A DNA stretch of 59,185 bases from UMGS1781 sp045650705 (GCA_045650705.1 JAZRRK010000008.1:1-59185); one strand, 5' to 3'; shown: positions 1 to 7,458, numbered from the stretch's first letter. The notes: generated from the sequence alone by a model not told the origin. Numbers and translations: made by a program.

Positions 1-70
1 ATGTAAATTCCAACTTCTAGAATTGTCTAGAATTAATTCTATAAAATATACGAATTTTTGTTCTTTTTTA

Positions 71-99
71 TTGACTTATTGTATTTGTTATGCTATATT
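71..99 (+). promoter_or_regulatory. Sigma-A promoter of hydrophobic peptide gene, copy 1
   Basis: TTGACT at 71-76 and TATATT at 94-99 are 17 bases apart, and TG at 91-92 makes it an extended -10 promoter. Transcription should start near 106. The leader (about 106-183) carries GCCACTT near 134, which can pair with the Shine-Dalgarno region AGGTGGT just before the ATG. The two other copies of this module have promoters of the same design. Confidence 0.8.
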
Positions 100-183
100 T
101 ACTAACATAGGAAATGAGATTAAACAGATGTGGTTTGCCACTTTTAATCCGTAACTTTAAGTTACGAGAACGGAGGTGGTGCT

Positions 184-294
184 ATGATAGAAGCAGTTTT
201 ATTTGAACTAATATACCTACTTTTATTCGGCTTAGTTGCCCAAACTATTATAGTGTTTGCCTTAATTATACTGGTTATAATTTTAAGCAAATAA
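184..294 (+). CDS. 36-aa hydrophobic peptide, putative type I toxin (copy 1)
   Basis: A 36-codon gene with a strong ribosome-binding site (GGAGGTGGTG, 5 bases before ATG), its own promoter and terminator. The peptide is one membrane helix: an acidic start (MIEAV), an uninterrupted hydrophobic stretch containing LLLFGL, then ALII and a C-terminal SK. Two paralogues lie at 20181-20294 and 35555-35674, sharing FGL, a Thr, ALII and I-L-S-K. A convergent short RNA (about 301-381) faces it. The plan resembles Firmicutes type I toxin loci such as txpA/ratA and bsrG/SR4, and the peptide loosely recalls holin-like toxins. The toxic role is inferred; a small regulatory membrane peptide is the alternative. 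That it is a real gene is well supported by the three-way conservation. Confidence 0.72.
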   Translation: MIEAVLFELIYLLLFGLVAQTIIVFALIILVIILSK

Positions 295-300
295 ACAATA

Positions 301-339
301 AAAAAACACATCTGTAACTTGACGGTTGATGTGTTTTTT
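301..339. terminator. Bidirectional intrinsic terminator, module copy 1
   Basis: AAAAAACACATC (301-312) pairs with GATGTGTTTTTT (328-339) around a 15-base loop. A and T runs on the two sides let it stop both the peptide mRNA and the convergent antisense RNA, so the two transcripts overlap through this hairpin. Confidence 0.8.
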
Positions 340-381
340 ACATATTAACTGGCAAACCACGTTTGTGGTTCTTCTTTTCCT
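301..381 (-). ncRNA. Convergent antisense RNA, putative antitoxin (copy 1)
   Basis: On the minus strand TTGACA (416-411) and TATAAT (393-388) are 17 bases apart, a perfect consensus promoter, with a predicted start near 381. The RNA would run about 80 nt to the terminator shared with the peptide gene. No open reading frame is evident. Its 5' end contains a hairpin (AACCAC/GTGGTT) and the string GTGGTTTGCCA, which also occurs in the leader of the peptide mRNA. Equivalent RNAs face the two other copies. An antitoxin role is inferred from layout only. Confidence 0.65.
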
Positions 382-502
382 ATATTTATTATACTAAGTT
401 TTAATTTTTTTGTCAATTATTTTTGAATATTTAGTCTATACTAATTTTTCTAATAATCTTAATTTATAAAATTTCAATGTTTTTAATTATTCGGTTTTTA
501 TT

Positions 503-919
503 CTAATATACAAATATGTCCATAAATTCTCTTAATTCATTTTCTTTTAAATAAGAAACACTTAGAATAATAAATTTTTCTTTATTGTTGTTATTATCAT
601 ATACTATGTATATACAATGACTGTTATCATTGCCCCACCAACGTGCATCGCGTCCACCCATAAAATAATGCTTGATATAGACCTTTTTTAATCTATCTAT
701 AGGTATTATTATTGTTCTATAAAACCTTTTTATTATTAAGTGTCTTTCTACACTATTGTATGTTATTTTATAAGCCGAAAACAAATATACTATCCCCACA
801 ACAAAAAAATGCATTACAATTAAAAATATAGTAATAAAAGCCATAATAGTTTTATCTGTATTATTTTTTAATGATAAAAGTAAAAGAATAATACCTATTA
901 TAATATCAAGAAATTGCAT
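503..919 (-). CDS. Membrane protein with PH-like C-terminal part, start uncertain
   Basis: Two hydrophobic helices in the first 50 residues are followed by about 85 soluble residues rich in beta-type sequence. This is the layout of small bacterial PH-domain-like membrane proteins; I do not recognise the family with certainty. The ATG at 919 has only a weak upstream AAAGG. The same frame stays open upstream to about 1063 and reads as plausible protein (KVQDYEIDINDKERRK and onward, about 45 residues) behind an AGGAG, but without ATG, GTG or TTG. Either the protein is longer with an AUU start, or the original start has been lost. The gene at 1312-1893 has a similar two-helix layout. Confidence 0.5.
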   Translation of the reverse strand: MQFLDIIIGIILLLLSLKNNTDKTIMAFITIFLIVMHFFVVGIVYLFSAYKITYNSVERHLIIKRFYRTIIIPIDRLKKVYIKHYFMGGRDARWWGNDNSHCIYIVYDNNNNKEKFIILSVSYLKENELREFMDIFVY

Positions 920-1103
920 TCTAGAACCTTTAGAATTTAAGCATTTTTCAAAATATGTTTTTAATTCTTTATCTATTGGTTTAACATCATGTATTATATT
1001 TTTTCTTCGTTCTTTATCATTTATATCTATTTCGTAATCTTGTACTTTTTCAATTCTCCTAATCTATATTATTTATCAGTTATTGTACCATCAATTTACA
1101 CTT

Positions 1104-1143
1104 TTGGAGCGTTTGTCGTGGTTATTTGCGAAAAACGCTCCAA
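1104..1143. other. Hairpin with conserved loop, copy A
   Basis: An 11-bp perfect stem, TTGGAGCGTTT (1104-1114) with AAACGCTCCAA (1133-1143), encloses the loop GTCGTGGTTATTTGCGAA. The loop recurs almost unchanged at 3227-3244 while the stem there differs. Both copies lie directly upstream of a minus-strand reading frame. Function unknown; the lack of a T run argues against a simple terminator. Confidence 0.55.
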
Positions 1144-1311
1144 TATTTCCGTTCTTTAATCAACTGTAAATACATTTTAGCATAAATATTTTAAAAAGTA
1201 TAGTAATAAAAAATAATTTAATAGTATTAATCATTAAGTTCTTTATTTGAAAAGCATATATAATTATTATTTTTTAAATAAAGTTTACCATCTCTCTATT
1301 TTTTTATAACA

Positions 1312-1893
1312 TTATAAATCTTCTAAAAGACTATGACCTATTTTTATATTAGGATAATTTTCTTTTATTTTTTCTTCAATATCCTCAAGATGTGGCCATC
1401 TTCTATTTAAATAAGTATTATCTTTAAATTTAATTACAGTATATATACGAGAATGTGTTGCATCTAAACTATCTGTTATAATATCAATATCATCAGTTTT
1501 TCTTACTTCGAAAACGTCCTTATCTATAAAAACAAACCATGTTTTAGTAATTAGTAGTATAAAATTAAGATCCTTGTCATCTATTTTTATTGTTTTAGAA
1601 TCCTTTAATTCTAATGATATTTCATTTGAGACACTATAAAAACATTTCATATTTTCAGAGTATTTTCTTCTTTTTCTAACAGGTATTATTCTCTTATCTT
1701 TAAAAATGATATATGAAATAACCATCATTAATACTAAGATAAAAGCGGGTATTCCTTCTATTGTATAAAAGTTAGAAGAAATAATACAAAAGATAATAAA
1801 TATAAAACTAAACAAAATAATGTTATTAATTCTATTTTCTTCTATTTTCATTCTTTTAAGTGCATTTTCAATAAATATCATATTTTTATTCAT
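1312..1893 (-). CDS. Two-helix membrane protein with YcxB-like soluble domain
   Basis: The 193-aa protein has about 25 charged residues, two transmembrane helices (about 25-44 and 49-66), a short basic loop (VRKRRK) and a soluble C-terminal domain of about 110 residues. The order and the aromatic TKTWFVFIDKDVF stretch resemble YcxB-type proteins, but I cannot confirm the family. AAAGGA lies 13 bases upstream of the ATG, and a promoter (1953-1981) faces it. The gene sits between a decaying hypothetical gene and a toxin-like gene, so it is probably accessory. Confidence 0.6.
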   Translation of the reverse strand: MNKNMIFIENALKRMKIEENRINNIILFSFIFIIFCIISSNFYTIEGIPAFILVLMMVISYIIFKDKRIIPVRKRRKYSENMKCFYSVSNEISLELKDSKTIKIDDKDLNFILLITKTWFVFIDKDVFEVRKTDDIDIITDSLDATHSRIYTVIKFKDNTYLNRRWPHLEDIEEKIKENYPNIKIGHSLLEDL

Positions 1894-1952
1894 AATAAAA
1901 TCTTATTCCTTTCAATTTGTTCAAACTAAAACATAGCTATAATTTTACAAAC

Positions 1953-1981
1953 ATTATACATTAATTTATATATTATTTCAA
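1953..1981 (-). promoter_or_regulatory. Sigma-A promoter of the 1312-1893 gene
   Basis: On the minus strand TTGAAA (1981-1976) and TATAAT (1958-1953) are separated by 17 bases. The predicted start, near 1946, leaves a leader of about 50 bases before the ATG at 1893. Confidence 0.65.
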
Positions 1982-2046
1982 TAGGAGAACGAAAGTCATA
2001 AAACATACAAATTTTACACTAATTTTCTAGTTTTTTACAGTTTTTA

Positions 2047-2098
2047 TGTTATAATATCGTTAGTTCTTACAAATTGTGCAACAGATTGTTGCGTAATT
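2047..2098 (+). promoter_or_regulatory. Extended -10 promoter and palindrome before pemK-like gene
   Basis: TG at 2047-2048 followed by TATAAT (2050-2055) gives an extended -10 promoter with a poor -35. Just downstream, 2071-2098 is an imperfect palindrome whose core is GCAACA-GAT-TGTTGC, flanked by AAATT and AATTT. It could be an operator for autoregulation, as is common in toxin-antitoxin loci, or an RNA hairpin. Which of the two cannot be decided from sequence. Confidence 0.5.
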
Positions 2099-2132
2099 TT
2101 AAAAGTAATTAACGATAAGGAGGATGCAAATT

Positions 2133-2828
2133 ATGACTGAAAATGATATAGAAATAAAAAATAATATTATTATTCATAAAGATAACTCATTAAATAGACT
2201 AGACTTATCTTTCTTGAAACATATAGAATTAGAAGAATATAAAAAGAGTGATTTACTAGCTTATTGGATTAATGACTTTGCAGTTTACCACGATGAAGAA
2301 AGAACTTTTGATATTTCAAAATCTGGTGTATTTTCTCGTGGAGATATTATAAAAGTTAATTTAGGTTTTAACATAGGACATGAGTTAGGTGGGCTACATT
2401 ACTGTGTTGTATTAAGTAAATATGATAATACTAGAAATGGAACATTAAATGTTATTCCTTTGACTTCAAAGAAAGCAAATAAGAAATATGATTCTTCTAC
2501 TGTAAATCTTGGTAATGAATTATATATTATTTTACAAGAAAAACTTCATAAAGAAAAACAAAAATTGAAACAAATTTTAGATGAATTGGATAAAATTGAA
2601 GATATTCCAATTAATATTCAGAATATAATAGAAAAAGAAAAGAAATATATTGAAAAAATGGAAAATGAAATTTCTAAAATGAAACAAGATAGTATAGCTT
2701 TAATAAATCAAATAACTACAATTAGCAAACAAAGGATTTTTAAAGATACCTTAAGAAGAAATGTAAAACTATCTAACAATTCATTAGACTTGATAGATGA
2801 GCAAATAATAAAATATTTCACAAAATAA
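2133..2828 (+). CDS. PemK/MazF-like protein with coiled-coil insertion
   Basis: The middle of this 231-aa protein has the hallmarks of the PemK/MazF mRNA-interferase fold: SRGDIIKVNLGF, LHYCVVLSKYD and TLNVIPLTSKK, and near the end ALINQITTISKQRI. Between the PLTSKK strand and the ALINQ strand sits an insertion of about 60 residues rich in Lys and Glu, predicted to be helical coiled coil. A 60-residue N-terminal extension precedes the domain. I chose ATG 2133 because AAGGAGG at 2117-2123 is well spaced for it and abuts an ATG at 2124. No antitoxin gene lies immediately upstream or downstream; instead a convergent small RNA overlaps its 3' end. Whether it is an active nuclease is unknown. Confidence 0.75.
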   Translation: MTENDIEIKNNIIIHKDNSLNRLDLSFLKHIELEEYKKSDLLAYWINDFAVYHDEERTFDISKSGVFSRGDIIKVNLGFNIGHELGGLHYCVVLSKYDNTRNGTLNVIPLTSKKANKKYDSSTVNLGNELYIILQEKLHKEKQKLKQILDELDKIEDIPINIQNIIEKEKKYIEKMENEISKMKQDSIALINQITTISKQRIFKDTLRRNVKLSNNSLDLIDEQIIKYFTK

Positions 2829-2907
2829 AAAAGAGGAGAGTTGCTATTGAACTCTCCAAAATCTTTTTGGCTCCCGTCTTACTACATAAGTAGTAGAGGG
2901 TTAAGTT
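2826..2907 (-). ncRNA. Small RNA convergent to pemK-like gene
   Basis: On the minus strand TTGACA (2942-2937) and TAAAAT (2919-2914) are 17 bases apart with an extended TG. The predicted RNA starts near 2907, holds a hairpin (CTACTAC/GTAGTA, about 2877-2897), and ends at a strong terminator (GGAGAGTT/AACTCTCC followed by a T-rich run, 2856-2826) that overlaps the stop codon of the pemK-like gene. No reading frame is seen. It could be an antisense regulator or an RNA antitoxin; this is inferred from position only. Confidence 0.5.
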
Positions 2908-2984
2908 AAATATATTTTAACATATAATATTTAACTTGTCAAATCAATATTTGACAATATTATTATATTCCATTGATGTTAGAA

Positions 2985-3212
2985 TTATGTATAAAATGAC
3001 CAAAGGCTTCGAAAGTTTCTTGTATACCGTTCAATATATTTATAATATATTTCACTATTCTTAATAAGTCTCTTAGGAACAACTATATTTACTTTTGGAT
3101 GTTTTTCTTCCAACCAGAAAAATTTATCCTGATAATAAGTGATAGGCCCAGAAATGATTTAGGAAGCACAATTCATTGCTATATCAAGATTAATACTAAA
3201 CTTGATATCTTC
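2985..3212 (-). pseudogene. Decayed gene remnant with in-frame stop
   Basis: Read on the minus strand, about 75 codons give protein-like sequence (EDIKFSINLDIAMNCAS, stop, then IISGPITYYQDKFFWLEEK and KVNIVVPKRLIK) ending in TAA at 2987-2985. There is an internal TAA and no start codon or ribosome-binding site at the 5' end. The family is not recognised. The remnant is preceded at once by the second copy of the conserved-loop hairpin. Confidence 0.5.
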
Positions 3213-3215
3213 TAA

Positions 3216-3255
3216 TTGGAGCGATTGTCGTGGTTATTTGCGAAAAGTTCTTCAA
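3216..3255. other. Hairpin with conserved loop, copy B
   Basis: The string GTCGTGGTTATTTGCGAA (3227-3244) is the same as the loop of the hairpin at 1104-1143, and TTGGAGCG precedes it in both. Here the right arm (AAGTTCTTCAA) pairs only partly with the left, so the stem looks eroded. It directly precedes the decayed minus-strand gene. Confidence 0.45.
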
Positions 3256-3276
3256 TTTTAATTTATTTATAAAACT

Positions 3277-3310
3277 AAAGTGTCTACCTGTAAAGATAGA
3301 CACTTTTTTT
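3277..3310. terminator. Intrinsic terminator after 30-aa peptide gene
   Basis: AAAGTGTCTA (3277-3286) pairs with TAGACACTTT (3297-3306), with T residues on the plus side and A residues on the other. On the minus strand it ends the transcript of the small membrane peptide at 3355-3447. Confidence 0.7.
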
Positions 3311-3354
3311 CTTGGATCTTCTAGAACGGGACTTATAATGCAACTGTATGTTCC

Positions 3355-3447
3355 TTAAATAAAGTCCGTAAATGTGACCCAAAGCAGGCCTGCGGCATAA
3401 AGAACACCACATACCAAAATGATAGCTCCAACAATTGTTTCTGCCAT
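3355..3447 (-). CDS. 30-aa membrane peptide
   Basis: Thirty codons starting MAETIVGAIILVCGV and ending in WVTFTDFI, predicted as a single membrane helix. A strong AAGGAGG stands 9 bases before the ATG, a consensus promoter lies at 3540-3568, the leader holds a stable hairpin (CCTTCTGAA/TTCAGAAGG near 3494-3514), and a terminator follows at 3277-3310. It is thus a complete small transcription unit. It does not match the FGL/ALII peptide family of this window. Function unknown; a small regulatory or toxin-like membrane peptide is possible. Confidence 0.65.
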   Translation of the reverse strand: MAETIVGAIILVCGVLYAAGLLWVTFTDFI

Positions 3448-3539
3448 CGATATTTTCCTCCTTAATAGTAATTTAATATTCGGAGAATACTACCTTCTGA
3501 AATATTCAGAAGGCATTCCAAAAGGAATTTTCTACAAAT

Positions 3540-3568
3540 ATTATACCATACATTTACATAAAACTCAA
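3540..3568 (-). promoter_or_regulatory. Sigma-A promoter of 30-aa peptide gene
   Basis: TTGAGT (3568-3563) and TATAAT (3545-3540) on the minus strand are 17 bases apart with an extended TG. The predicted start near 3533 gives a leader of about 85 nt that contains one perfect 9-bp hairpin. Confidence 0.7.
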
Positions 3569-3684
3569 TCAAATTCACTTTTACACAATCCTTACAATAC
3601 CATAAATATTGAATATCGAATTATATACAAATCTATTCTGTTTTATTCTGTTTTTTCAGTAAGTTTAATAATTTTTTAAAAATA

Positions 3685-3752
3685 TTAGAAATTTACTTTG
3701 TCGAAATTCCTAACCCCCTATGAGTTTTGACATCCTATCAAAACTCAGGGGT
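3685..3752 (-). ncRNA. 68-nt structured RNA element, copy 1 (behind tRNA-Gly)
   Basis: On the minus strand: an outer helix ACCCCT/AGGGGGT closes a perfect hairpin AGTTTTGA/TCAAAACT with a 7-nt loop. A second hairpin follows, TTAGGAATTT/AAATTTCTAA, with GACA and AGT in its loop. The copy at 42068-42135 is the same length and keeps both hairpins, while the second stem differs in sequence by compensating changes (TAGGACTT/AAGTCCTA). It lies just downstream of tRNA-Gly and its terminator, in the same orientation. I do not recognise it as a known riboswitch class. Confidence 0.6.
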
Positions 3753-3785
3753 GCTACAATGCAAAAGCACTAACTGAATGAACGT

Positions 3786-3821
3786 AAAAAAATCGTCACT
3801 CCTAATTGGTGCGACGATTTT
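3786..3821 (-). terminator. Terminator of tRNA-Gly
   Basis: Read on the minus strand, AAAATCGTC and GACGATTTT (arms at 3813-3821 and 3789-3797) form a 9-bp stem followed by T residues, ten bases after the tRNA 3' end. Confidence 0.75.
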
Positions 3822-3826
3822 ACCTT

Positions 3827-3901
<75 letters not shown>

Positions 3902-3948
3902 ATACTAATATAATTTTATCACACAAAATAAAAAAGTCAATAAAATTA

Positions 3949-3977
3949 TTGAAAAAGAAAAAGTGATATGATAGAAT
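3949..3977 (+). promoter_or_regulatory. Sigma-A promoter of the pseudopilin-mutL group
   Basis: TTGAAA (3949-3954) and TAGAAT (3972-3977) are 17 bases apart, with TG one base before the -10. It stands about 30 bases before the pseudopilin ATG at 4011 and may drive the genes through miaA. Confidence 0.6.
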
Positions 3978-4010
3978 ATTTAAATAAAAAGAGAACATAG
4001 GAGGAATATA

Positions 4011-4454
4011 ATGCGAAGTAATAAAGGTGTAACATTAATGATGGTAATAGTTACTATTATATTACTAACTATAATAGCTGGATTAGTAATATACAATGGA
4101 ATTATAAGTTATGAGAATACCAAGGTTGTGAAGTTTCAAACATATATGAAAGTTATACAAAAAAAAGTAGATTTATTAGTAGAAGACGAAGCTAATTATT
4201 CAACTCTTGGAAAAGCTTTAACAAGTGAACAGAAAACCAAATTAGAAGATATAATGTCAAAGGATAATAATGTAAAAACAAATAATTCATCAGAAGTAAA
4301 ATTAAGATATTTTTCTTCTGTAGATATACAAAAAGTTTTTGATATACAGGATGTAGAAGATGAAATTATAGTTAATTTTGCAAATAGAGAAGTAATAAGC
4401 TTAAATGGAGTAGAAAAAGATGGCGAGATGCATTATGTCGAAAGCGGATTATAA
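4011..4454 (+). CDS. Type IV pilin-like / pseudopilin protein
   Basis: The N terminus (MRSNKGVTLMMVIVTIILL) has the prepilin-peptidase layout: a short basic leader, Gly, then a 20-residue hydrophobic helix. It is followed by about 110 charged residues. The usual Glu at position 5 of the mature pilin is Met here, which would affect assembly if it is a true pilin. The 147-aa gene starts with AGGAGG eight bases upstream and ends 30 bases before mutL. No other pilus gene is in the window, so its assembly partners lie elsewhere or it is a stand-alone surface protein. Confidence 0.6.
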   Translation: MRSNKGVTLMMVIVTIILLTIIAGLVIYNGIISYENTKVVKFQTYMKVIQKKVDLLVEDEANYSTLGKALTSEQKTKLEDIMSKDNNVKTNNSSEVKLRYFSSVDIQKVFDIQDVEDEIIVNFANREVISLNGVEKDGEMHYVESGL

Positions 4455-4484
4455 TATGTAATTTGCATTAGGAAAGGAATAAAA

Positions 4485-6539
4485 ATGGGAAAAATAGTAT
4501 TATTAGATGAATTAACAATAAATCAAATAGCGGCAGGTGAAGTTATAGAAAGACCAGCATCAGTTGTAAAAGAGTTAGTAGAAAATTCTATAGATGCAGG
4601 AGCAACAAGTGTAAGTATAGAAGTAAAAAATGGTGGCATAAAACAGATAAAGATTATAGATAATGGTTCAGGAATTTCTAAAGATGATTTAGAATTTGCT
4701 TTTGAAAGACATGCAACAAGCAAAATAAGAACAGCTTCAGATTTAGAAACAGTTAAATCTATGGGGTTTAGAGGAGAGGCTTTAGCAAGTATTGCAGCTA
4801 TATCACGTATAGAATTAATAACAAAAACAGAAAATGATTTCTCAGGAAATAAACTTGTTCTTGAGGGAGGAGAAATATTAGAAAAAGATGAAATAGGAGC
4901 TCAAAAAGGAACTACAATTATAGTTAATAACTTGTTTTACAATACACCAGTAAGATATAAATTTCTAAAAAAAGATTATACAGAATTAGGGTATATAGAA
5001 GATGCTGTAACTAGAATAGCATTGGCAAATCCTAGTGTTGCAATAAAATTATCAAATGAAAATAAAACCATATTACAAACAAATGGTAATGGAGATTTAA
5101 AAACAGTTATATATAATTTATATGGTAAAGAAACTGTTGATGGATTAATTGATGTAACCTATAAATATGAAGATATAGAAGTAACAGGATTAGTAGGAAA
5201 ACCAGAAATTGCAAGATCAAATAGAAGTTATCAGCAATTTTTTATAAATAAAAGATTTATAAAAGATAAAACTTTATCAGCAGGAGCAGAGCAAGCTTTT
5301 AAAGGTTTATTGCCAATAGGAAAATTTGGATTCTTGGTATTAAATTTAGATATGGATCCTAAAAAAATAGATGTAAATGTACATCCTACTAAATTAGAAA
5401 TAAGATTTCAAGAAGAACAAAAAGTATTTAAGGCAGTATACCATTCTATAAGAGAAGCTTTATTAAAAGGAGACTTAATAAAAAATACAGAAAAAGAAGA
5501 AGCAGTAGTAGAAAGACCTGTTATAAATTTAATAGATAATAATCAAAATAAATATATTGAACCTGTAGAAGATAAAAGAATAGAAACACCAGTTATACAA
5601 GAAGATAAGACACAAAATACTCAGAAGTTTGAACCAATAAAAGATATAGTAGAAGAAGAAAAGACTGGAGTAAAAACAGGTTTATTTGGAATATTTAAGA
5701 AAAAGAATCATGAAATAGAAGAAAATGTTGAAGCAAACGCAATTGAAGAGATTTTTGCATATAAAAATAATGATAATAACTATGTTGAAGAAGCAGAAGA
5801 AACTGTCAAAAATGAAAATTTTGAAAAAATGTATAGTGAAACATTTGGAGTAAAAAAAGAAGATAAAACACAAGAAGCAGAAGAGATAACAAATTATACA
5901 TATGCTGATACAAACCAAAATATATCCTTATTCGAAGATTCAGAAGAATATAATGAAATACCACCATATAAATATTGTGGCTCTGTATTTTCTACATACA
6001 TAATAATAGAAATGGGAAATGAAATGTACATTATAGACCAACATGCAGCACATGAAAGAATAATGTATGAAGAAATAAGAAAAAATTATTATAAAAATGC
6101 AGAAAAGGATTCTCAAATAATGTTATTACCAGATATAATAAATCTTTCTCATAAAGAAAAAGCAATTGTAAAAGAAAATGTAGATTTATTTAGAAAAGCA
6201 GGATTTATGGTAGAAGAATTTGGAGAGAATACTGTAAGATTAATAGGAGTTCCTTCTATTTGTATGGAATTAGATACAAAGGAATTATTCTTAGAAATTT
6301 TAGACACTATAGATACAGTTGCAATTACAGCAAAGCAAGAAAAAGAAGATAAATTTATAGCAACAATTGCATGTAAAGCAGCAGTAAAAGCAAATATGGC
6401 ACTTACAAAAGAAGAAGTAGATAATTTAATGAAAAAATTATTAGTATTACCAAATCCATTTACATGTCCACATGGAAGACCAACAGCAATTAAAATGAAT
6501 AAAGTGGATATAGAAAAGAAATTTAATAGAAGAAAGTAA
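4485..6539 (+). CDS. mutL: DNA mismatch repair protein MutL
   Basis: The N-terminal GHKL ATPase shows ENSIDAGAT (about 34-42), DNGSGIS (58), ATSKI (77), GFRGEALASI (94) and GTTIIVNNLFYNTP. A long, acidic, variable linker (about 335-490) is followed by the C-terminal dimerisation and nicking domain. That domain carries the endonuclease motif DQHAAHERIMYE (about 518), ACKAAVKAN and CPHGRPT (660). The nicking motif means this MutL can cut DNA itself, as in bacteria without MutH. At 684 aa it has normal length. It sits 7 bases before miaA, a common pairing; mutS is not next to it here. Confidence 0.97.
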   Translation: MGKIVLLDELTINQIAAGEVIERPASVVKELVENSIDAGATSVSIEVKNGGIKQIKIIDNGSGISKDDLEFAFERHATSKIRTASDLETVKSMGFRGEALASIAAISRIELITKTENDFSGNKLVLEGGEILEKDEIGAQKGTTIIVNNLFYNTPVRYKFLKKDYTELGYIEDAVTRIALANPSVAIKLSNENKTILQTNGNGDLKTVIYNLYGKETVDGLIDVTYKYEDIEVTGLVGKPEIARSNRSYQQFFINKRFIKDKTLSAGAEQAFKGLLPIGKFGFLVLNLDMDPKKIDVNVHPTKLEIRFQEEQKVFKAVYHSIREALLKGDLIKNTEKEEAVVERPVINLIDNNQNKYIEPVEDKRIETPVIQEDKTQNTQKFEPIKDIVEEEKTGVKTGLFGIFKKKNHEIEENVEANAIEEIFAYKNNDNNYVEEAEETVKNENFEKMYSETFGVKKEDKTQEAEEITNYTYADTNQNISLFEDSEEYNEIPPYKYCGSVFSTYIIIEMGNEMYIIDQHAAHERIMYEEIRKNYYKNAEKDSQIMLLPDIINLSHKEKAIVKENVDLFRKAGFMVEEFGENTVRLIGVPSICMELDTKELFLEILDTIDTVAITAKQEKEDKFIATIACKAAVKANMALTKEEVDNLMKKLLVLPNPFTCPHGRPTAIKMNKVDIEKKFNRRK

Positions 6540-6546
6540 GTGAAAA

Positions 6547-7458
6547 ATGAAACCTATAGTATATGTTATTGCGGGACCAACTGCTTCAGGTAAGAGTAAT
6601 TTAGCAGTTGAACTTGCAAAAAAAGTAAACGGAGAGATAATATCAGCTGATTCAATGCAAATTTATAAAGATATGAATATTGGAACAGCCAAGATTACTA
6701 AAAGTGAAATGCAAGGAATACCACACTATATGCTAGATATAATTTCACCAAATGAAAGATATAGTGTTTCTAGTTATAAAAGACAAGCAGAAGAGATAAT
6801 AGACAAAATAATATCCAAAGGTAAAACTCCGATAATTGCAGGGGGAACAGGTTTATATATTGATAGCTTAATATATGGAATAGAATTTCAAGATGAAGAA
6901 ATAGATATGGCATATAGGGAAGAATTAAACAATATAGCAGAAAAAGAAGGATTAAAAAAGCTATATCAACAAGCTAAAAAAATAGACCCACAAGCTATGC
7001 AAAAAATCAGTGAAAATGATAAGAAAAGAATAATTAGAGTATTAGAAATATACCATAAAACAGGCAAAACTAAAACTGAACAAGAAATAGAGTCAAGAAA
7101 GAATGAAGTTAAATATAATTATAAAGTTTTTGCTATAAATTTCGATAGAGAAAAATTATATTCTAGAATAGAATTAAGAGTAGACAAAATGATATCACAA
7201 GGATTAGTTGAAGAGGTAAAAGAAATATTAGAAAAATACTCAGAATTTCCAACAGCAATGCAAGGTTTAGGATATAAAGAAGTGGTTGAATTTTTAGAGA
7301 ATAAAATAACAAAAGAAGAAATGATAGAAAAAATAAAAAAAGAAACTAGACATTATGCTAAAAGGCAATTGACATGGTTTAGGAAAAATAAAGAAACAAT
7401 ATGGCTAGATGGAGAGGAAGACATTAGTAAAAATATAAAAATAATGATTGATAATTAG
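6547..7458 (+). CDS. miaA: tRNA dimethylallyltransferase MiaA
   Basis: MiaA transfers a dimethylallyl group to N6 of A37 in tRNAs that read codons starting with U. The 303-aa protein shows the P-loop GPTASGKSN (about 9-17), SADSMQIYKDMNIGTAK (about 34-50) with the base-recognising Asp, GGTGLYIDSLIYG (about 97) and the C-terminal RQLTWFRKN. It follows mutL by 7 bases in the same operon. The tRNA-Leu(CAA) at 41878 is a plausible substrate. Confidence 0.97.
   Translation: MKPIVYVIAGPTASGKSNLAVELAKKVNGEIISADSMQIYKDMNIGTAKITKSEMQGIPHYMLDIISPNERYSVSSYKRQAEEIIDKIISKGKTPIIAGGTGLYIDSLIYGIEFQDEEIDMAYREELNNIAEKEGLKKLYQQAKKIDPQAMQKISENDKKRIIRVLEIYHKTGKTKTEQEIESRKNEVKYNYKVFAINFDREKLYSRIELRVDKMISQGLVEEVKEILEKYSEFPTAMQGLGYKEVVEFLENKITKEEMIEKIKKETRHYAKRQLTWFRKNKETIWLDGEEDISKNIKIMIDN

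Noticed and set aside
3419..3679. 86-codon plus-strand frame across the accessory region
   Set aside because: It runs opposite to the better-supported 30-aa peptide unit with promoter, leader hairpin and ribosome-binding site on the minus strand, and has no ribosome-binding site itself.
3685..3752. Possible CRISPR repeat (GTTTTGA...TCAAAAC)
   Set aside because: Each site has a single unit, the two sites are 38 kb apart, and there are no spacers or cas genes.
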